NCBI RefSeq assembly: GCF_020360975.1
Contig: NW_025408669.1
Span: 4,650,001 to 4,714,000 of the forward strand
DNA from: Hirsutella rhossiliensis
Lineage: Eukaryota > Ascomycota > Sordariomycetes > Hypocreales > Ophiocordycipitaceae
DNA: 64,000 bases
Direction: 5' to 3'
The position numbers and the translations under genes are program-made. The notes below the pieces were generated by a model. The model searched no databases, was not told where the DNA came from, and worked only from the letters and a program-made list of their open reading frames with translations. Numbering within the stretch: the stretch's first letter is position 1; each line of letters begins with the position of its first letter. Below are positions 21,636-33,689 of the stretch, piece by piece.

Positions 21636-23599
21636 ATAGTACTCTTTTCTTTATGACGACTCTCCTTGCGATTGCACTACGGCGCCTTTTGGCATGGCCC
21701 ATGCAGAGCGTACTATAGTTCTAGTCGTCTACACGCACTGTGTATTGCTTCCAGGTTGTTGCTCGTACAGGTCTCTGTACATCCATCATGTACATGCCAA
21801 AGTAGGGCATCAACATCGCATGCCACTTGCCGTATGCTTTTGCCGGCGTGCCGCGCTCTTCTCGCAGCGTCTGTTCTTGGAGGGGAGCGATGCAGTAGGT
21901 CGAGAGGCAGGTGCCTGAAACGCACGCGTGGCGTGCTACGCGCGTCGGCACCTTGAAGATTGTCGTCGCCTCCCAGGCCGTCGTTCGAGCCCACAAGGCA
22001 GATCGGTGGACCGTCCAGTCCTGCTCCCCATGGAAGGGACCGGCGGCCCCCCATCAACCCCTCTAAATAGCCTGCTGTTCCAGTGCGGAAATGGGGACGC
22101 CAAAAGCTTCGGCGAGTGATCCAGAAGTTTTTTGCGGTCCCCAAACGGCGGGGTCCTTGCCGCGACGAGACGCAGATTTGGAGAAATTCGGAGGCAGGCC
22201 GCCATCTCGTGTCCACCACCGACGGACAAGCACATGCAGTATCTCCGGCCTCGGGCGCATGCAAACGCTCCATGCGACGACTCTGGTGCAGCATGTGCCC
22301 AGGCCAGGCAGCCAGGTCTGCCGGACCTCGCGCATCAGCATCGGCATGGTCAACCGCCGACTGCTCTGGTCGGCAAAAGGCCGAGAATCGCTCTCCCATG
22401 CGCTGTTGTAGCCTGATCCCTGCACCTTGGGACCTCGCATGCAGAGAGCATGCTTGCGGGAAAACAACAGAGGTCAAGCAATCAAGCAAGACCCTGCCAC
22501 CTTGCTCGAATTAATAACCGCTATTATTATGTACCGTGCCGTGTAGTGTCCTACTGCACTGTACATGGACTGAAGTGCGCATTGCGGAGATGCTGCTGCT
22601 GGTCTCGTCATCTCCTGGCGTTGACGAGGGGAAGAAACACGAGGAAGGGTACGTACTCCGTACGTATCTGTATGTACAGACGCAAAAAGCAACGAGGCGG
22701 CGCGCCGACGTCGACGACTACCGGTACTGCCAACGTATGAGCACCTTGAGAGAACGTTATGTAGTAATAGCTGATGTCTGCATAGGTAGGTAGACAAGGT
22801 GAAAGAATTTCCGCGGGGTGGCGGAATGGCGGCTTCGAAGCCCGACCGAGCTTTCTCCGAAGACGGGGGCGTTTCTGCAGTACGAAGCACAGCTCTCACC
22901 GCCAAGCTCCCGCGGCTTCTCTTGATGCTTTTTTCCCTTTGGTGGCACGGGTGGGGGTGCGTGCGTGCGTGCAACTCGCTCTTGAGCTGCTTCCAATCAC
23001 CATCCCGCTTCTTGGCCCACGCGAGTCAACAGAGAGGCGGCGGATTCTCTGACAGCAACCTGATACATCCTTCAGCGCGTGTGCGGGCGAGACAAGGACA
23101 ATGTGCTGCCCTGAAGCTTCAGACAAACACGCCGCGCACACACACGAGCGAGTCCCTCCCTAGTTGGCTGTTGGTCGGCAAGGGCGACGAGCATGGGCTG
23201 ACAATCTCACTTTGTCACTGCGCCAAGGCCAAATCGGGATTCACGTCCGTTTGCGACATCTCGACCCCTCCAGCAGAGAACCCGGCCGGCTGCCGGACAA
23301 GGCACCAGCATTTTCCACCCTCAACTGGTGTGCTGCACAGTAGCCATGAGTTACGTACGAGCGGGCCATGTACTCGCAGTCGCTGCGTCTCGAGCCGCAC
23401 TTCGGCTGTCGGGGCACTGGCCACCTCCCTCGCTCGCTCGCTCCCTGCTTCGGCCGCCGTCGGCGGACCTGCTAGAAGCGGGATCCCGACTCTCTCGCAC
23501 CCCCTTCTCTTGCACCTACGGACAGCCAGATAGCGGTCCGTGGTTCTGGGCGGATGCCGATTGCCTTGTTGTCCCGTTTCTGTGCGACGGAGAGTCCCC

Positions 23600-23634
23600 A
23601 ACACACACACACACACACACACACACGCACGCAC
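23600..23634. repeat. (CA)n microsatellite
   Basis: About 13 CA units followed by CGCACGCACA. Confidence 0.9.
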
Positions 23635-24721
23635 ATCGGCATAGCCATACATCAGACATGGCTCCGCCGTCGTGCATAATCGGAGGGTTGGGGTTTGGTG
23701 TCACGCGTGCAGAGAGGGCCGAATCCGAGGGTGAGGCAGGCAGTCTGGGTCGGCTTGCACAAGGATGGCTAGCTGGTGGCCCTGTCTCTGGCCGTTGGCG
23801 TCGGCGCAGCGCAGCCCTGCAGCGAGAGATCCCAGCTGTCCGGAGCGCGACTGTGACGTTGGACAAGAACCACAATTCTTGCTCTAAGCGCCAGCACGGC
23901 ATTCGACAGCGTGCCTGGCCAAGCGGGACTGGAAAGAGCCTCATGTGGAGGCGGTCCAGACATTGCCGTCTCCAAGAGAAAAGGACCCCATTCGCTCCCG
24001 TCCCACACGGCCTCACTGCAAAGAGGCAGTGCCGCGCTTGTAGTGCAACGGCGGGAGACCAGGGGAAGAGGAGAGCGGGGAGACAACCAAGCTGCCCTGA
24101 AGAGGAGCCCGTGGGTGTTGAGATCTCCCCGACGGCCCCTTGGCCCGGTCTCAATGTTACGGCCAGTTGGTCGGCAATGCTGCTCGTTGGCCTCGGGGGC
24201 GCGCGCGCCAATTGTGCCTACACCGGGCTTCGCACCCCCGTCGATTGTCACGCGCGGAAACAAGGCCTCTCATCGCTCTTTGGTCAGTGTCGCTCGCGAG
24301 TTTCCAGAACGCGCATGCACGCGGCAGACAGCTCAGTTCGCCTGCAGACAAAGGCGCACGCACGCGCGAGTCATGCCCCCCGGTACTCGGTCGTCTCACG
24401 AGACTCGAGCTCCGTCGTGCCGTGACCAGATACAGGCTCGTGGCAACAAAGGTACTGTAGCATCTAATCGGCACCCGACGTTGTGTACCTCGGTGTACGA
24501 GGCATACGCGAACATACATACATACAGTAGTTACTGTTACAGGAGTCGGGAAGGCCGACCTCGGACCATGGCCGACGTGCCCGTTGGCTGCCCTTTTCTC
24601 CCACCGCTCTCGTCCTAGTGCAGAGCTAGCTAGGTATTTGGCATGACGGGCGAGGATTGCCAGAGTCTTGCGCAAACGAGCAAGGTAGTTGCTCAACAGT
24701 ACAGTCACTTCTGTCGGCCCA

Positions 24722-24746
24722 GGGGGGGGGGGCGGGGAGGGGGGGC
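24722..24746. repeat. G-rich tract with potential quadruplex
   Basis: The plus strand is almost pure G over 25 bases, broken by two C and one A, so several G-runs of three or more sit next to each other. Quadruplex formation is inferred. Confidence 0.7.
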
Positions 24747-25347
24747 GGATGGTAAGCCGCCGACAGGACGCCCTCGCTGTTGTGTTGGGGTGCGCTTCTG
24801 GCTACCGCCGTGGCGGTCGACTCCGCTTGCATGTATCCATTCGATTGTTTTTTGACATGGCGGCCGGCCTGGCTGGCGTTCGTCTCGAAGCCCTCGTAGA
24901 TCAGACTATGGCCCATCCCCGGTTTCCCCCCCCCCTTTTTAGTGGGCGAGATTTTTTTATTTTTTTTAAAAGACGAGATAAAAGGGGATGCAGGCAAGGT
25001 GCCAGTGGGAGCAATGGGCCACGCGCGGGACCCGCTGGAAGGAGTGGTGTCGGCCCCGAAACCCCCCACGTCATTTGGTGGACCCTGTTTTTGTTTTTAC
25101 TCCTTGGACCACGAGGAAAGAGCATTGCAACATGCGACATTGACGAAGACGCGGCCAGTATTTCCACGTATGAGCTCATTCATGCTCGGACAAAACGAAG
25201 AGGTCGGTACTTCGCACACCGCAAAGACAGACATGTACTGTGCCGCAGTTGAGGCACCTTGCCAAAGGTGGATACTCCGTGCTATGTAGCAGCTAGCATC
25301 AGATCAAATTCCCACGTGGGAGTGGTCTCATCTTGCTGTGCGGGTCG

Positions 25348-25377
25348 CACACACACGCACACGCACACGCACACACA
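25348..25377. repeat. (CA)n/(CG) microsatellite
   Basis: CA units interrupted by CG are directly visible and are followed by a C-run. Confidence 0.85.
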
Positions 25378-25977
25378 CCCCCCCTCTCAAGACGAGCGAG
25401 GTAGACGCTCTGTACTCTATACCTTGCACATGCCCGCCCATGCGCGCTGGAAAGTTCCGTACGTCTGTTGCGGTGCGCAGAACAACAGCGTGAGTGCCCA
25501 ACAGACAGAGAAATGGTGACGCCAACGCTGCCTGGGATCTGTTTGCCCGCCACCGCCGGGGCCACACAAGCATGGTATCTGAGCTTTTGCCATTCTGAGG
25601 CGCCCCGAGTCTGAGGCTGTTGCTCTAGACGGAGCCGCACGCAGCCTTGCTAGTATTGAGTACTTGCGGCGGTCCCCGGTACCTGTGGCCACCATTCTCC
25701 CTCGAGGCACCCGGAGACTGCGAGTGCAGCAAGTTGCTCGGTGAGGGCTGCCCCATACAGGTAGTGCGTTGGAAGGGGAAGCGTCTAGATTGGAACCCTG
25801 GCTAGTGGTGTGCACTGTGATGCACTGTGCCGTGTACGCCTGTACTGGTGTCTATAGCGCGCCCTCGCGCGATTACCATGTACAGCTAACAGGGTACTGT
25901 ACCTACTGTAAGTAGCAATATGATGCGTGTCCTCGTGCCGAGAGAGAGAGAGATCCTTGCCCTCGTCTCGTCGTCCA

Positions 25978-26029
25978 TCCTCGTCGTCCACCCTCGTCGT
26001 CCACCCTCGTCGTCCACCCTCGTCGTCAT
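25978..26029. repeat. 13-bp minisatellite, about four copies
   Basis: The unit CCCTCGTCGTCCA is repeated in tandem; the first copy has T for C and the last is truncated after CGTCGTC. No promoter or gene is attached to it. Confidence 0.85.
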
Positions 26030-26417
26030 CGACTGCGCTTCTCCAAAGTGTCGTCGTGTCCGAGAGGGTGTTGGCGCGGGTAAATCATTGGGTTCCAAGA
26101 TGTCTGACAAGTTGGTTCGTCGTCAAGGGGGCCCCGCGGATGCACGACGCCTCTCCGCAGCGTGGCGACGTGCATATAACATACATACATGCGCTCACTT
26201 CGTACAGCAACGATGGCATGGCTCTCGACGGGGTGCGCGCAGCGTCGAGGGTGCAAAAGGGGCAGGTGTTTGTTCCCGTCTGCTAGCTCTCAGGTCTCGA
26301 GCCATCATGATGCTTGTACTGTGCTGATGTTATTCGAAAGGAGCCTTCCGTCGTGTATTATGGCTACCTATACAAGAGCCAAGAGCATCTACTTGTTAGA
26401 TAGCCGGAGGACGCATA

Positions 26418-26434
26418 CATCCATCCATCCATCC
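26418..26434. repeat. (CATC)4 microsatellite
   Basis: Four tandem CATC units are directly visible. Confidence 0.85.
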
Positions 26435-29400
26435 GGCCAACACGCCAATGATCCAACACACGCTCTGAGAGAGAGGGAATCACATCCCGCCCACGCGCAG
26501 CCAAAGCTTGGCCAACTGCGGCCTGCCGTTTCGTGTCGGTTTGCCCATGACTGGCACCCTCGGCCACAAAGTCCGAGAGAGGCCACCTTCATCTCGGATA
26601 TGCAACCCGTTCATTTGCCGCCCTCGATCCCTTGACCCGACGACGCCCTGCCGCCATAGACCGTTGAGGCTATGCCCACCGAGCCTGCCCGGCTCTCGGG
26701 TTCCGCATCGAGTCACGGCCGCGGCGTACCGAGTTTTGGTTTGTTTTTCTCTTGATTTTTTTGGCTTCGCGTCACACGACCCTTGGCAATAGTCTACATA
26801 TACTGTGTCGTGTGCTATAGCTCAAGGGCAAGGCGGGAATATTCGACAACTACTGTACAGCACAGGGTAAAGTTGAGCACTCTGTGCTGTGTATCTAATA
26901 TATACGCATACCTAACGGACATATTCCTTGCGTGTCCAGCCAGTCGCATCTCGGCTCAGCCATGTTGAGTATCCAGGTGGGTTCCGAAAGGCACTCACGG
27001 GCTGCTCAGGGCGTCACCCTTGCCAGCTCTTGTCGTGTTCCCCTTCTACTTAAGCGTTCTTTCTTTCCTCCTTGGCTGTACTGTACGTCCAAGAGAGAAA
27101 AACAGGAAAAGATACATGCAGAGGAGGACGAAAGAAGCGCCCGGACAGACATGATATTCACACAACCTTGTTCGGATCTCGGAAGCGGTGAGGCTAATGA
27201 GCACAAGGCAGGGGCCGCGAAGGGGGACCAGCCAAGGACGACATGACATGCATCTGCACACAGGGACAATCCCACACGATTCAACTCCGTTGGCCAATGT
27301 CGGGTTGACGAAAGCGAAGGCCCCCCGGCCACGCTTCATCCGTCGGTCCGGTGTCTGCCGTGCGAGCCCAAGTCTTTCTGCCACTGTCGCCACGACCTTG
27401 GACTCGCGTTGCCAAGTACATACAGGCAAAGAGCTTTGCAGCCTCTGTCAACGTATCAATGTCAACACATGCAGTACAGACATTGAATACACGACACATG
27501 GCGGACGAGTTGGCGGAACGGGCCTTGTTCCTGCGAAGCGGCGTGAGCCAGCATGTGTCCAGGGCGTCGTCAACCATGGGCAGTTGCTGCAGGCTCGGGC
27601 ACCCAGGCGAGCTGCGATGTTCGTTTCAGTTTCCGCCTCGGCTGACCGCAAGTTTTCCCCTTTGCCCGTCTGTCTGTTTGCGGATAAGTGCACACGGCAC
27701 TTGTCCTTGGTCCGTCTGGCGAGCCTCCAAGCTCACGTCGACCATGGCCAGGGGAAGACAAGATTGCGCTCATACCGTCCCTCGCACATGCGCTCATCAC
27801 GATTCAGCCTCCTCCGCCACGCATGGTAGGCCTCTGGTTGGCCTATGATATGTACGATGCTGCACTGCCCTGCGATGGGGATGCGAGATGATGCAGTAAG
27901 GCTCGCGTTGAGATGCAGGCCTCACGGAAGAACCCGTGCTCTTCCATCCGGGTTGTATTGTGCTGCAGGATAGAGTTGCTGCAGCATGTTGTGCGACGAC
28001 GACGCTCTCCTTGTCTACGCGCTTGGTGGGATCCGACACGAACACGCCTCGACTGCCCCCATGCAGTCTATACAATATACGTACATACTGTAGTCTGTAC
28101 GTGGGAATATGTCTGTACGATATGACCACTGAGTCACTGCGCAGGGCCAACTCGTCGAGTATCAGCCATTGTGGACCTTTGACAGCCCGCACATGCATTG
28201 GGAATTCAGCGCTCGCAGAACTGACAGGTAGCATCGCGACGCATGCAAAGGCTCGGCTCTCTGATACGAGCATGCTCCGAGGGAGGCCACATGCCGTCAT
28301 GTGCAAAGCAAGGCGTACCGTACAGTGGTATTTTGCGCCGGTTCCAAGCCCCCCCAGGCTCAGTGTATAGTATGTACGACGATGCGTCTATGCACATTGT
28401 GCTCACATGCCATTCATTGCATCCGGCAACGTTCGTGTCGATGCGACGCGTACTGTACATGGACGCACAATGCAAGCGACATGCTCTGTACGTAAACGCA
28501 CATAGCTCATGGTGTTGATGCTCGGAGATGTATATTTCGCTCTGAGTCTATGTACTGTATGTATTGGTAGAGATACGCGTGTACCGTGGGATGTCGCGTC
28601 ACGCATGTGGTGTGTGCTTGAGGCTCCGGCAGTGTCGTGAAGCGTCTCGTGGTCTGACCTGGACTTTGAAGCTGCAGTGCCAAGCTCTCGTGATGAGTTT
28701 CCTCGTAAGTTGTATGTATGTGTGTGTATACCACACTGTCTCTCGGTATTTCGTCTTTTCGCCCCCTATGCCTAGGCTCTCAAGTCATGACAAGTGAGTC
28801 GAAGGCTTCTTGGGGGTTGGAGTAGTCCTTGTGCCTCGTCGGACCGGCACGCCCAACATTTCTCCGGTATGTGTGCCAGGAACTACGCGTGGCTGGTGTA
28901 CGAGTCGATGTATGAAGTTTCGCGGGCAGACAGACCAAGTCTGTGTCCGCCTGTTCTGCCTCAGCAGTTGCCAAGAGTGCTTCGTAGCGATACTGATGTC
29001 AAGAGGCATGCCACGCTGTTTCGATGTTCGAGTCCATCTGCAAGACTTGCAGCAAATTGTACGTAAATGACATACATCCTCGGCGTTTAGCAAATGTTCT
29101 GCCACGTTAAGCTCTGGGTTAGGAAAGTAAGCGTCAGCAGAGCAGCAAACTTGAAGATCTGTATGTTTAGATGTCATGAGCTGCAACAATCCCACAAACG
29201 CAGCAATTGCCCGAGAAGGCACGAAGAAAACACTGAAAGAGAAACTTGAGCGGCAACAACGTCGAGACTTGACACCTGCTGCACGTTGGCCGTTCTCCTG
29301 AACATGAAAGTCGGATTGAGTCTCGCTATAGGGTAGGGAAGACGGGCTGGATGGCTTAGTCACCTCAAGACAAGACATTGAGAGTGGAGCCACGGCACGG

Positions 29401-29532
29401 GGTCGAGTATCCAATCAGACGGCCCCTCACTACGAGCATCCCAAAAACTGTGACCTGTATTGCTGAAGCCGCGAGCAGCTTCAAGCCGGTCCTCCGAATC
29501 ATCGAGCCTCCCGCACAGCCATCGTCGGCTCA

Positions 29533-30350
29533 ATGGCGTCGCAGAATGCGCTGTGGCCCTCGGCGGCTTGCCTGTCGAGGCTGAGCCGCCCCCTCCAGCT
29601 CCCATCGCTCCATCCGCCCTCGATGCGAACAGCGGCCTTCTCGACCACAGCCTGGCAGTGCAAACGCAAAACCAAGGACAACAACAAGAAGCGCGGTGTC
29701 AGCAGCCTGTACGGCTCAGGACCCCGAGAGCACCTGTCCATGTCGGACGTGCCACTGCCCAAGCCGCGCGACTTCAAGCCCAAGGTGGCCGTGGACGAGA
29801 ATCATGGCCTCTGGGGATTCTTTCCCGCGCGGGGCAAGCTGCTGCCGACACCCCAGGAGGCCGAGTCGCACGGACGGGCGTGGACAGTCGAGGAGCTTCG
29901 CAAGAAGTCATGGGAGGACTTGCACTCGCTATGGTGGGTGTGCTGCAAGGAGAGGAATATGCTGGCGACGTCCCGGGCCGAGCTAGAGAGAGGGAAGCTT
30001 GGCTTCGGCGAGCGGGAATTCGAGCTCCGAGACGGCGAGGTCTGTCGTCCCAGAACGTCTGTTCCGCTAGGGCCGGGCTGACAAAACCAATTCAGGTCCA
30101 GAGGACGATGCGACGCATAAAGCACACGTTGACGGAACGATTCTACCTGTGGCAGGATGCCAACGACGTCGCCAAGTCGGACCCGGAGATTGACCTTGAG
30201 GCAGCGAACGGAAAGGTGTACAAGCCATCCGAATACGAGGATGAGATCCCGGAGCCGGACAGCTGGTCAAAGCCCGGGAGGAGAGCCGACGGAAACGCTG
30301 CAACTTCCCAAGGGAGAGAGCCCGACGAGCAGACGACCCTGGGACGGTGA
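29533..30350 (+). CDS. mrpl4: Mitochondrial large-subunit ribosomal protein uL29m (MRPL4/MRPL47 family)
   Basis: Exon 1 29533-30039, a 56-nt intron (GTCTGT donor, CTGAC branch, TTCAG acceptor), and exon 2 30096-30350 give 253 aa. The first 50 residues are Ser/Ala/Arg-rich with no acidic residue, as for a mitochondrial import signal (cleavage near [10 protein letters not shown]). The family core is [30 protein letters not shown] and, across the junction, the [17 protein letters not shown] segment of MRP-L47. The protein binds near the tunnel exit of the mitochondrial large subunit. The tail (residues about 200-253), Asp/Glu/Pro-rich, is fungal-specific. The donor is GTCTGT, weaker than usual, but the junction restores an unbroken family match. 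Confidence 0.9.
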
Positions 30351-31170
30351 TATATTGACCGTTTGGGCCGTCGCAAGCTGAGATTGCGACGTATGCCCTG
30401 AAAGATGGGGTTGGACCACATGTACGGAGTATGGAGTACATACATGCAGGAGAACCATGTACGATATGTATCGCGAGTTGCGTGCGTAGATGACACGGCT
30501 AGGCAAGCATGACTACCTAGCCAGGCTCCTCTACTACGGTCGGGGCGGCATCGTGCGATGAGCTCCACGACGAGGAAAAGGCGCCCACCTGAATGTTGGA
30601 ACGACAGGACGGATGGACATAAACGGCTCGACAAGGGGTGCTGCTATTCAGATAGTGAACAATCGCAGTACCAGCCAAGCAATCGGCTGAATGACCTCGC
30701 CCTCCCTGTTTTATCCCAACCGCATGGGAGAAGCCGATCGTCGGCGTCAATGGGGGATTGACGAGGTCATTTGGCACTACGCTGCACTGTATCCGCAAGA
30801 GAAAGGGCGCAGAGGACTGTGCGGGCCCCGTTGGCTAATTTCAACCAGTGTTCGGGACAATTTGCTTCCTCGCCATGTCTTGATTGCAAATTCCAAGGGC
30901 GGCGATGCCAAGGAGGGGACCCCGTTTTGCCTGGCAGAGAGCGGAGAGGGAGGTCAAGGTGAGGACAAGGCGAATCAAGGTGAGCAGAGGTGAGCCAGGG
31001 TAAGGGTGTGGACGGCCCGTCTCCCCCACCTCACCGACGCTTCTCCTCGCCCCTAAACCCCGCCAATTCAGACAGACCTTCATCAACCCCTCCAGCTCCG
31101 ACCCCCGACTGACGCCCCCTTTGCACGACCGCGATACCATCATCCTGAACCGAACCCTCGAGCCTACAAT
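30351..31170. other. Intergenic region / gdi1 promoter
   Basis: The first 180 bases are the uL29m 3' flank and contain a TACGGAGTATGGAGTACATAC-type GTAC cluster. From 31,000 the sequence is CT-rich up to the gdi1 ATG. No gene is seen. Confidence 0.45.
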
Positions 31171-33123
31171 ATGGAGGAGATTGCAAAGGAGTACGACGTC
31201 ATTGTGGTGGGCACCGGTGAGTTGCACCAGTTCTCCGCGCCCTCCCTCGGTTGCATGGCGCTGGCGACACTGCAGCGCCGGTTCTTGCTGCCACGGCCCT
31301 GCTGACTGGTCCTGGTTCGTCTAGGCTTGACCGAGTGCATTCTCTCCGGGTACGCAGCCGGGCCAGGCACTGCTCCATGGCCATCTTCCCTCGTATAGGG
31401 CTGAAAGCTGATGGTCTCTTCTGCTGCCAGTGTCCTGAGCGTCAAGGGCAGAAAGGTCTTGCACATTGACCGCAACGATCACTACGGAGGGTGAGTTCCC
31501 GGCACGAATGCCACTCATTGGCATTTCTGGGCGTACCAAAATCCCCCCCTTTCCACTCCCTGTCCCCATCCGCTGACCGCTCGTCCCAAACCACAGAGAG
31601 GCAGCATCTGTCAACCTCGAGACGGTAAATATGCTCCACCGCACCCCAAACTGCCTTCGTCTCGGTTTCTGACCGCGACCGCCATCCGCAGCTCTTCAAA
31701 AAATATGGCAACTACCAAAAGGGCGAGGAGCCGTGGAAGCAATACGGCCGTCCCAACGACTGGAACATCGACCTCATCCCCAAGTTCCTGATGTCCTCAG
31801 GCGAGCTGACCAACATCCTCGTCTCCACCGATGTCACCCGCTACCTCGAGTTCAAGCAGGTCGCCGGTAGCTACGTGCAGCAAGGCGCCGGGCCCAAGGC
31901 CACTGTGGCAAAGGTCCCATCGGACGCTGCGGAGGCCCTCAAATCGCCTCTCATGGGCCTGTTCGAGAAGCGGCGCATGAAGTCCTTTATCGAGTGGGTT
32001 GGCTCTTTTGACCAAAAGGACCCGGCCATTCACAAGGGTTCGTCAACACCGTCGTGGCGCGCTGCTGGGGACCGTGGACGTGCTGACCAAACCGCCAGGC
32101 CTCGATATCAACCAGTGCACTATGAAGGACGTCTACGACAAGTTTGGCCTCGAGACCACGACCAAAGACTTTATAGGCCACGCCATGGGCCTGTACCTGA
32201 CCGACGACTACATCACGGCCAAGGGCCAGGCCCCCGAGGCCATTGAGCGCATTCGCCTATACGGCAACTCGGTGGCCCGGTACGGCAAGTCTCCCTACAT
32301 CTACCCGCTGTACGGCCTCGGAGAGCTACCCCAGGGGTTTGCCCGCCTCTCTGCCATTTACGGTGGCACCTATATGCTCAACACAAACGTCGACGAGCTG
32401 CTCTACGATGGCGACAAGGCCGTGGGTATCAAAGCCACCATGAGCACGGGGGCCGAGGACATGAAATTCGAGACCAAGGCCAAGATGATTCTCGGCGACC
32501 CTTCGTACTTTGCCAGCAAGACAAAGGTCATTGGCCACGTGCTGCGGGCCATCTGTATCTTGAAGCACCCCCTGGCCGGCACCAGCGACAGCGACTCGTG
32601 CCAGCTGATCATTCCCCAGTCGCAGGTTGGCCGCAAGAACGGTACGTCATGGCTGGAGCACCCCTTTGAGTAGCCAGCCGTGTCTAACGAGCACAGACAT
32701 TTACATTGCCTGCGTATCGTCTGCGCACAACGTCTGCCCCAAGGGCTACTGGATCGCCATTGTGTCGACCATTGCAGAGTCGTCGGCCAACCATCATCTC
32801 GAGCTCCAGCCCGGTCTGGACCGCCTGGGCAAGGTTGAGGAGCAGTTCATGGTGCGTACAGGGGCCTCGGCCGCGCCACATGACGTCTGGGTGCCTGTTC
32901 AAAGTGCTAACCATTGCGTGCTGGGTAGGGTCCGCCGATCCCCATGTACGAGCCCCTCGAAAACGGCACCAAGGACAATATCTTCATATCCAAGAGCTAC
33001 GACGCCACCAGCCACTTTGAGACGACGACGGACGACGTCAAGGACATTTACTATCGCTGCACCGGTGAGGAGCTTAAGGTGGAGGGCCTGAGGGAGGGCA
33101 TCACTGTCGCGACGGAGCTATAA
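31171..33123 (+). CDS. gdi1: Rab GDP-dissociation inhibitor
   Basis: Eight exons: 31171-31216, 31325-31349, 31431-31490, 31597-31624, 31692-32037, 32099-32641, 32697-32851 and 32929-33123, giving 465 aa, the usual GDI length. All introns are GT-AG and all joins keep the family frame. The N-terminus has the FAD-like Rossmann signature (EYDVIVVGTGLTECILSG, then KVLHIDRNDHYGG). The Rab-binding platform follows, with PKFLMSSGELTNILVSTDVTRYLEFK, and later LDINQCTMKDVYDKFGL and YGLGELPQGFARLSAIYGGTYMLN (mobile effector loop and prenyl pocket). GDI extracts prenylated GDP-Rab proteins from membranes and keeps them soluble; in yeast it is essential. Two exons are only 25 and 28 nt. Confidence 0.96.
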
Positions 33124-33689
33124 GCCGCGCGAGAAAGGCGAGGCGCGCAGGGTCCCGGTGAGGCAATGTGACGGATGTTGTCGCCGTTTAAGACAGGTTG
33201 CGTATGTGAATAGGAGGGCATCGAGCATGTGCGTTTCCACGACCGCAGAGGTGCGGATGAAGAAATTCCTTTGGTTTCGCGTCGCCTGTGTACGGGTACT
33301 CACTCGTTTGACGCAAGAGAGCACGCAAACGACCATGGAGCTCCATGTAGATGCATCTTGGCAAGCCTTGGTCTACTCGTCGTGCCTGTCATCGGGATGA
33401 CATCGGAGAGTATTAACTCACCGTGTGGCTCGCAGGCTAATGTCGGCCTGGTTTCCCGACGCGGTCTCGTGCGCGGCAGAACTTATTCATGACCTTTGCT
33501 GCCAGTAACTGCATCGCAGACACTAACGAGCTATTTGCCAAGGTGAGCATGGTGGACAGATAATAGTACTCATATGAGACTCTAGTACTTTGACTGTCCC
33601 GACTCGCGCCTCGTCCGACCCCTTGCCTTGCTGGCTGAGCAACAACGAAACCACCTCATGATTCGACGTCACCACCGTCATCCTCACCA
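33124..33689. other. Convergent 3' region of gdi1 and the lipase gene
   Basis: Only 3' flanks are seen. Frames present are short and without family features. Confidence 0.45.

Larger units (their letters stand above)
17401..29532. other. 12-kb gene-poor block
   Basis: No gene is supported on either strand. The first 1 kb, purine/pyrimidine-skewed with poly-T runs, is probably the leader and promoter of the con7-like gene. The rest holds microsatellites, a 13-bp minisatellite, GTAC-rich palindromes and one inverted-repeat element, listed separately. Long open frames (21713-22489 minus, 23328-24425 plus, 28785-29414 minus) overlap equally long frames on the other strand, run through dinucleotide repeats or lack any motif, as expected by chance in GC-rich DNA. 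Confidence 0.5.

Noticed and set aside
21713..22489. 258-codon open frame on the minus strand
   Set aside because: It overlaps several frames of similar length on both strands and starts right next to the inverted-repeat element; no family feature was found.
23328..24425. 365-codon open frame on the plus strand
   Set aside because: It runs through the (CA)n tract as a Thr-His repeat, has equally long frames on the minus strand and contains no motif.
28785..29414. 209-codon frame on the minus strand
   Set aside because: No conserved segment, and it ends directly before the uL29m start on the other strand; likely chance.
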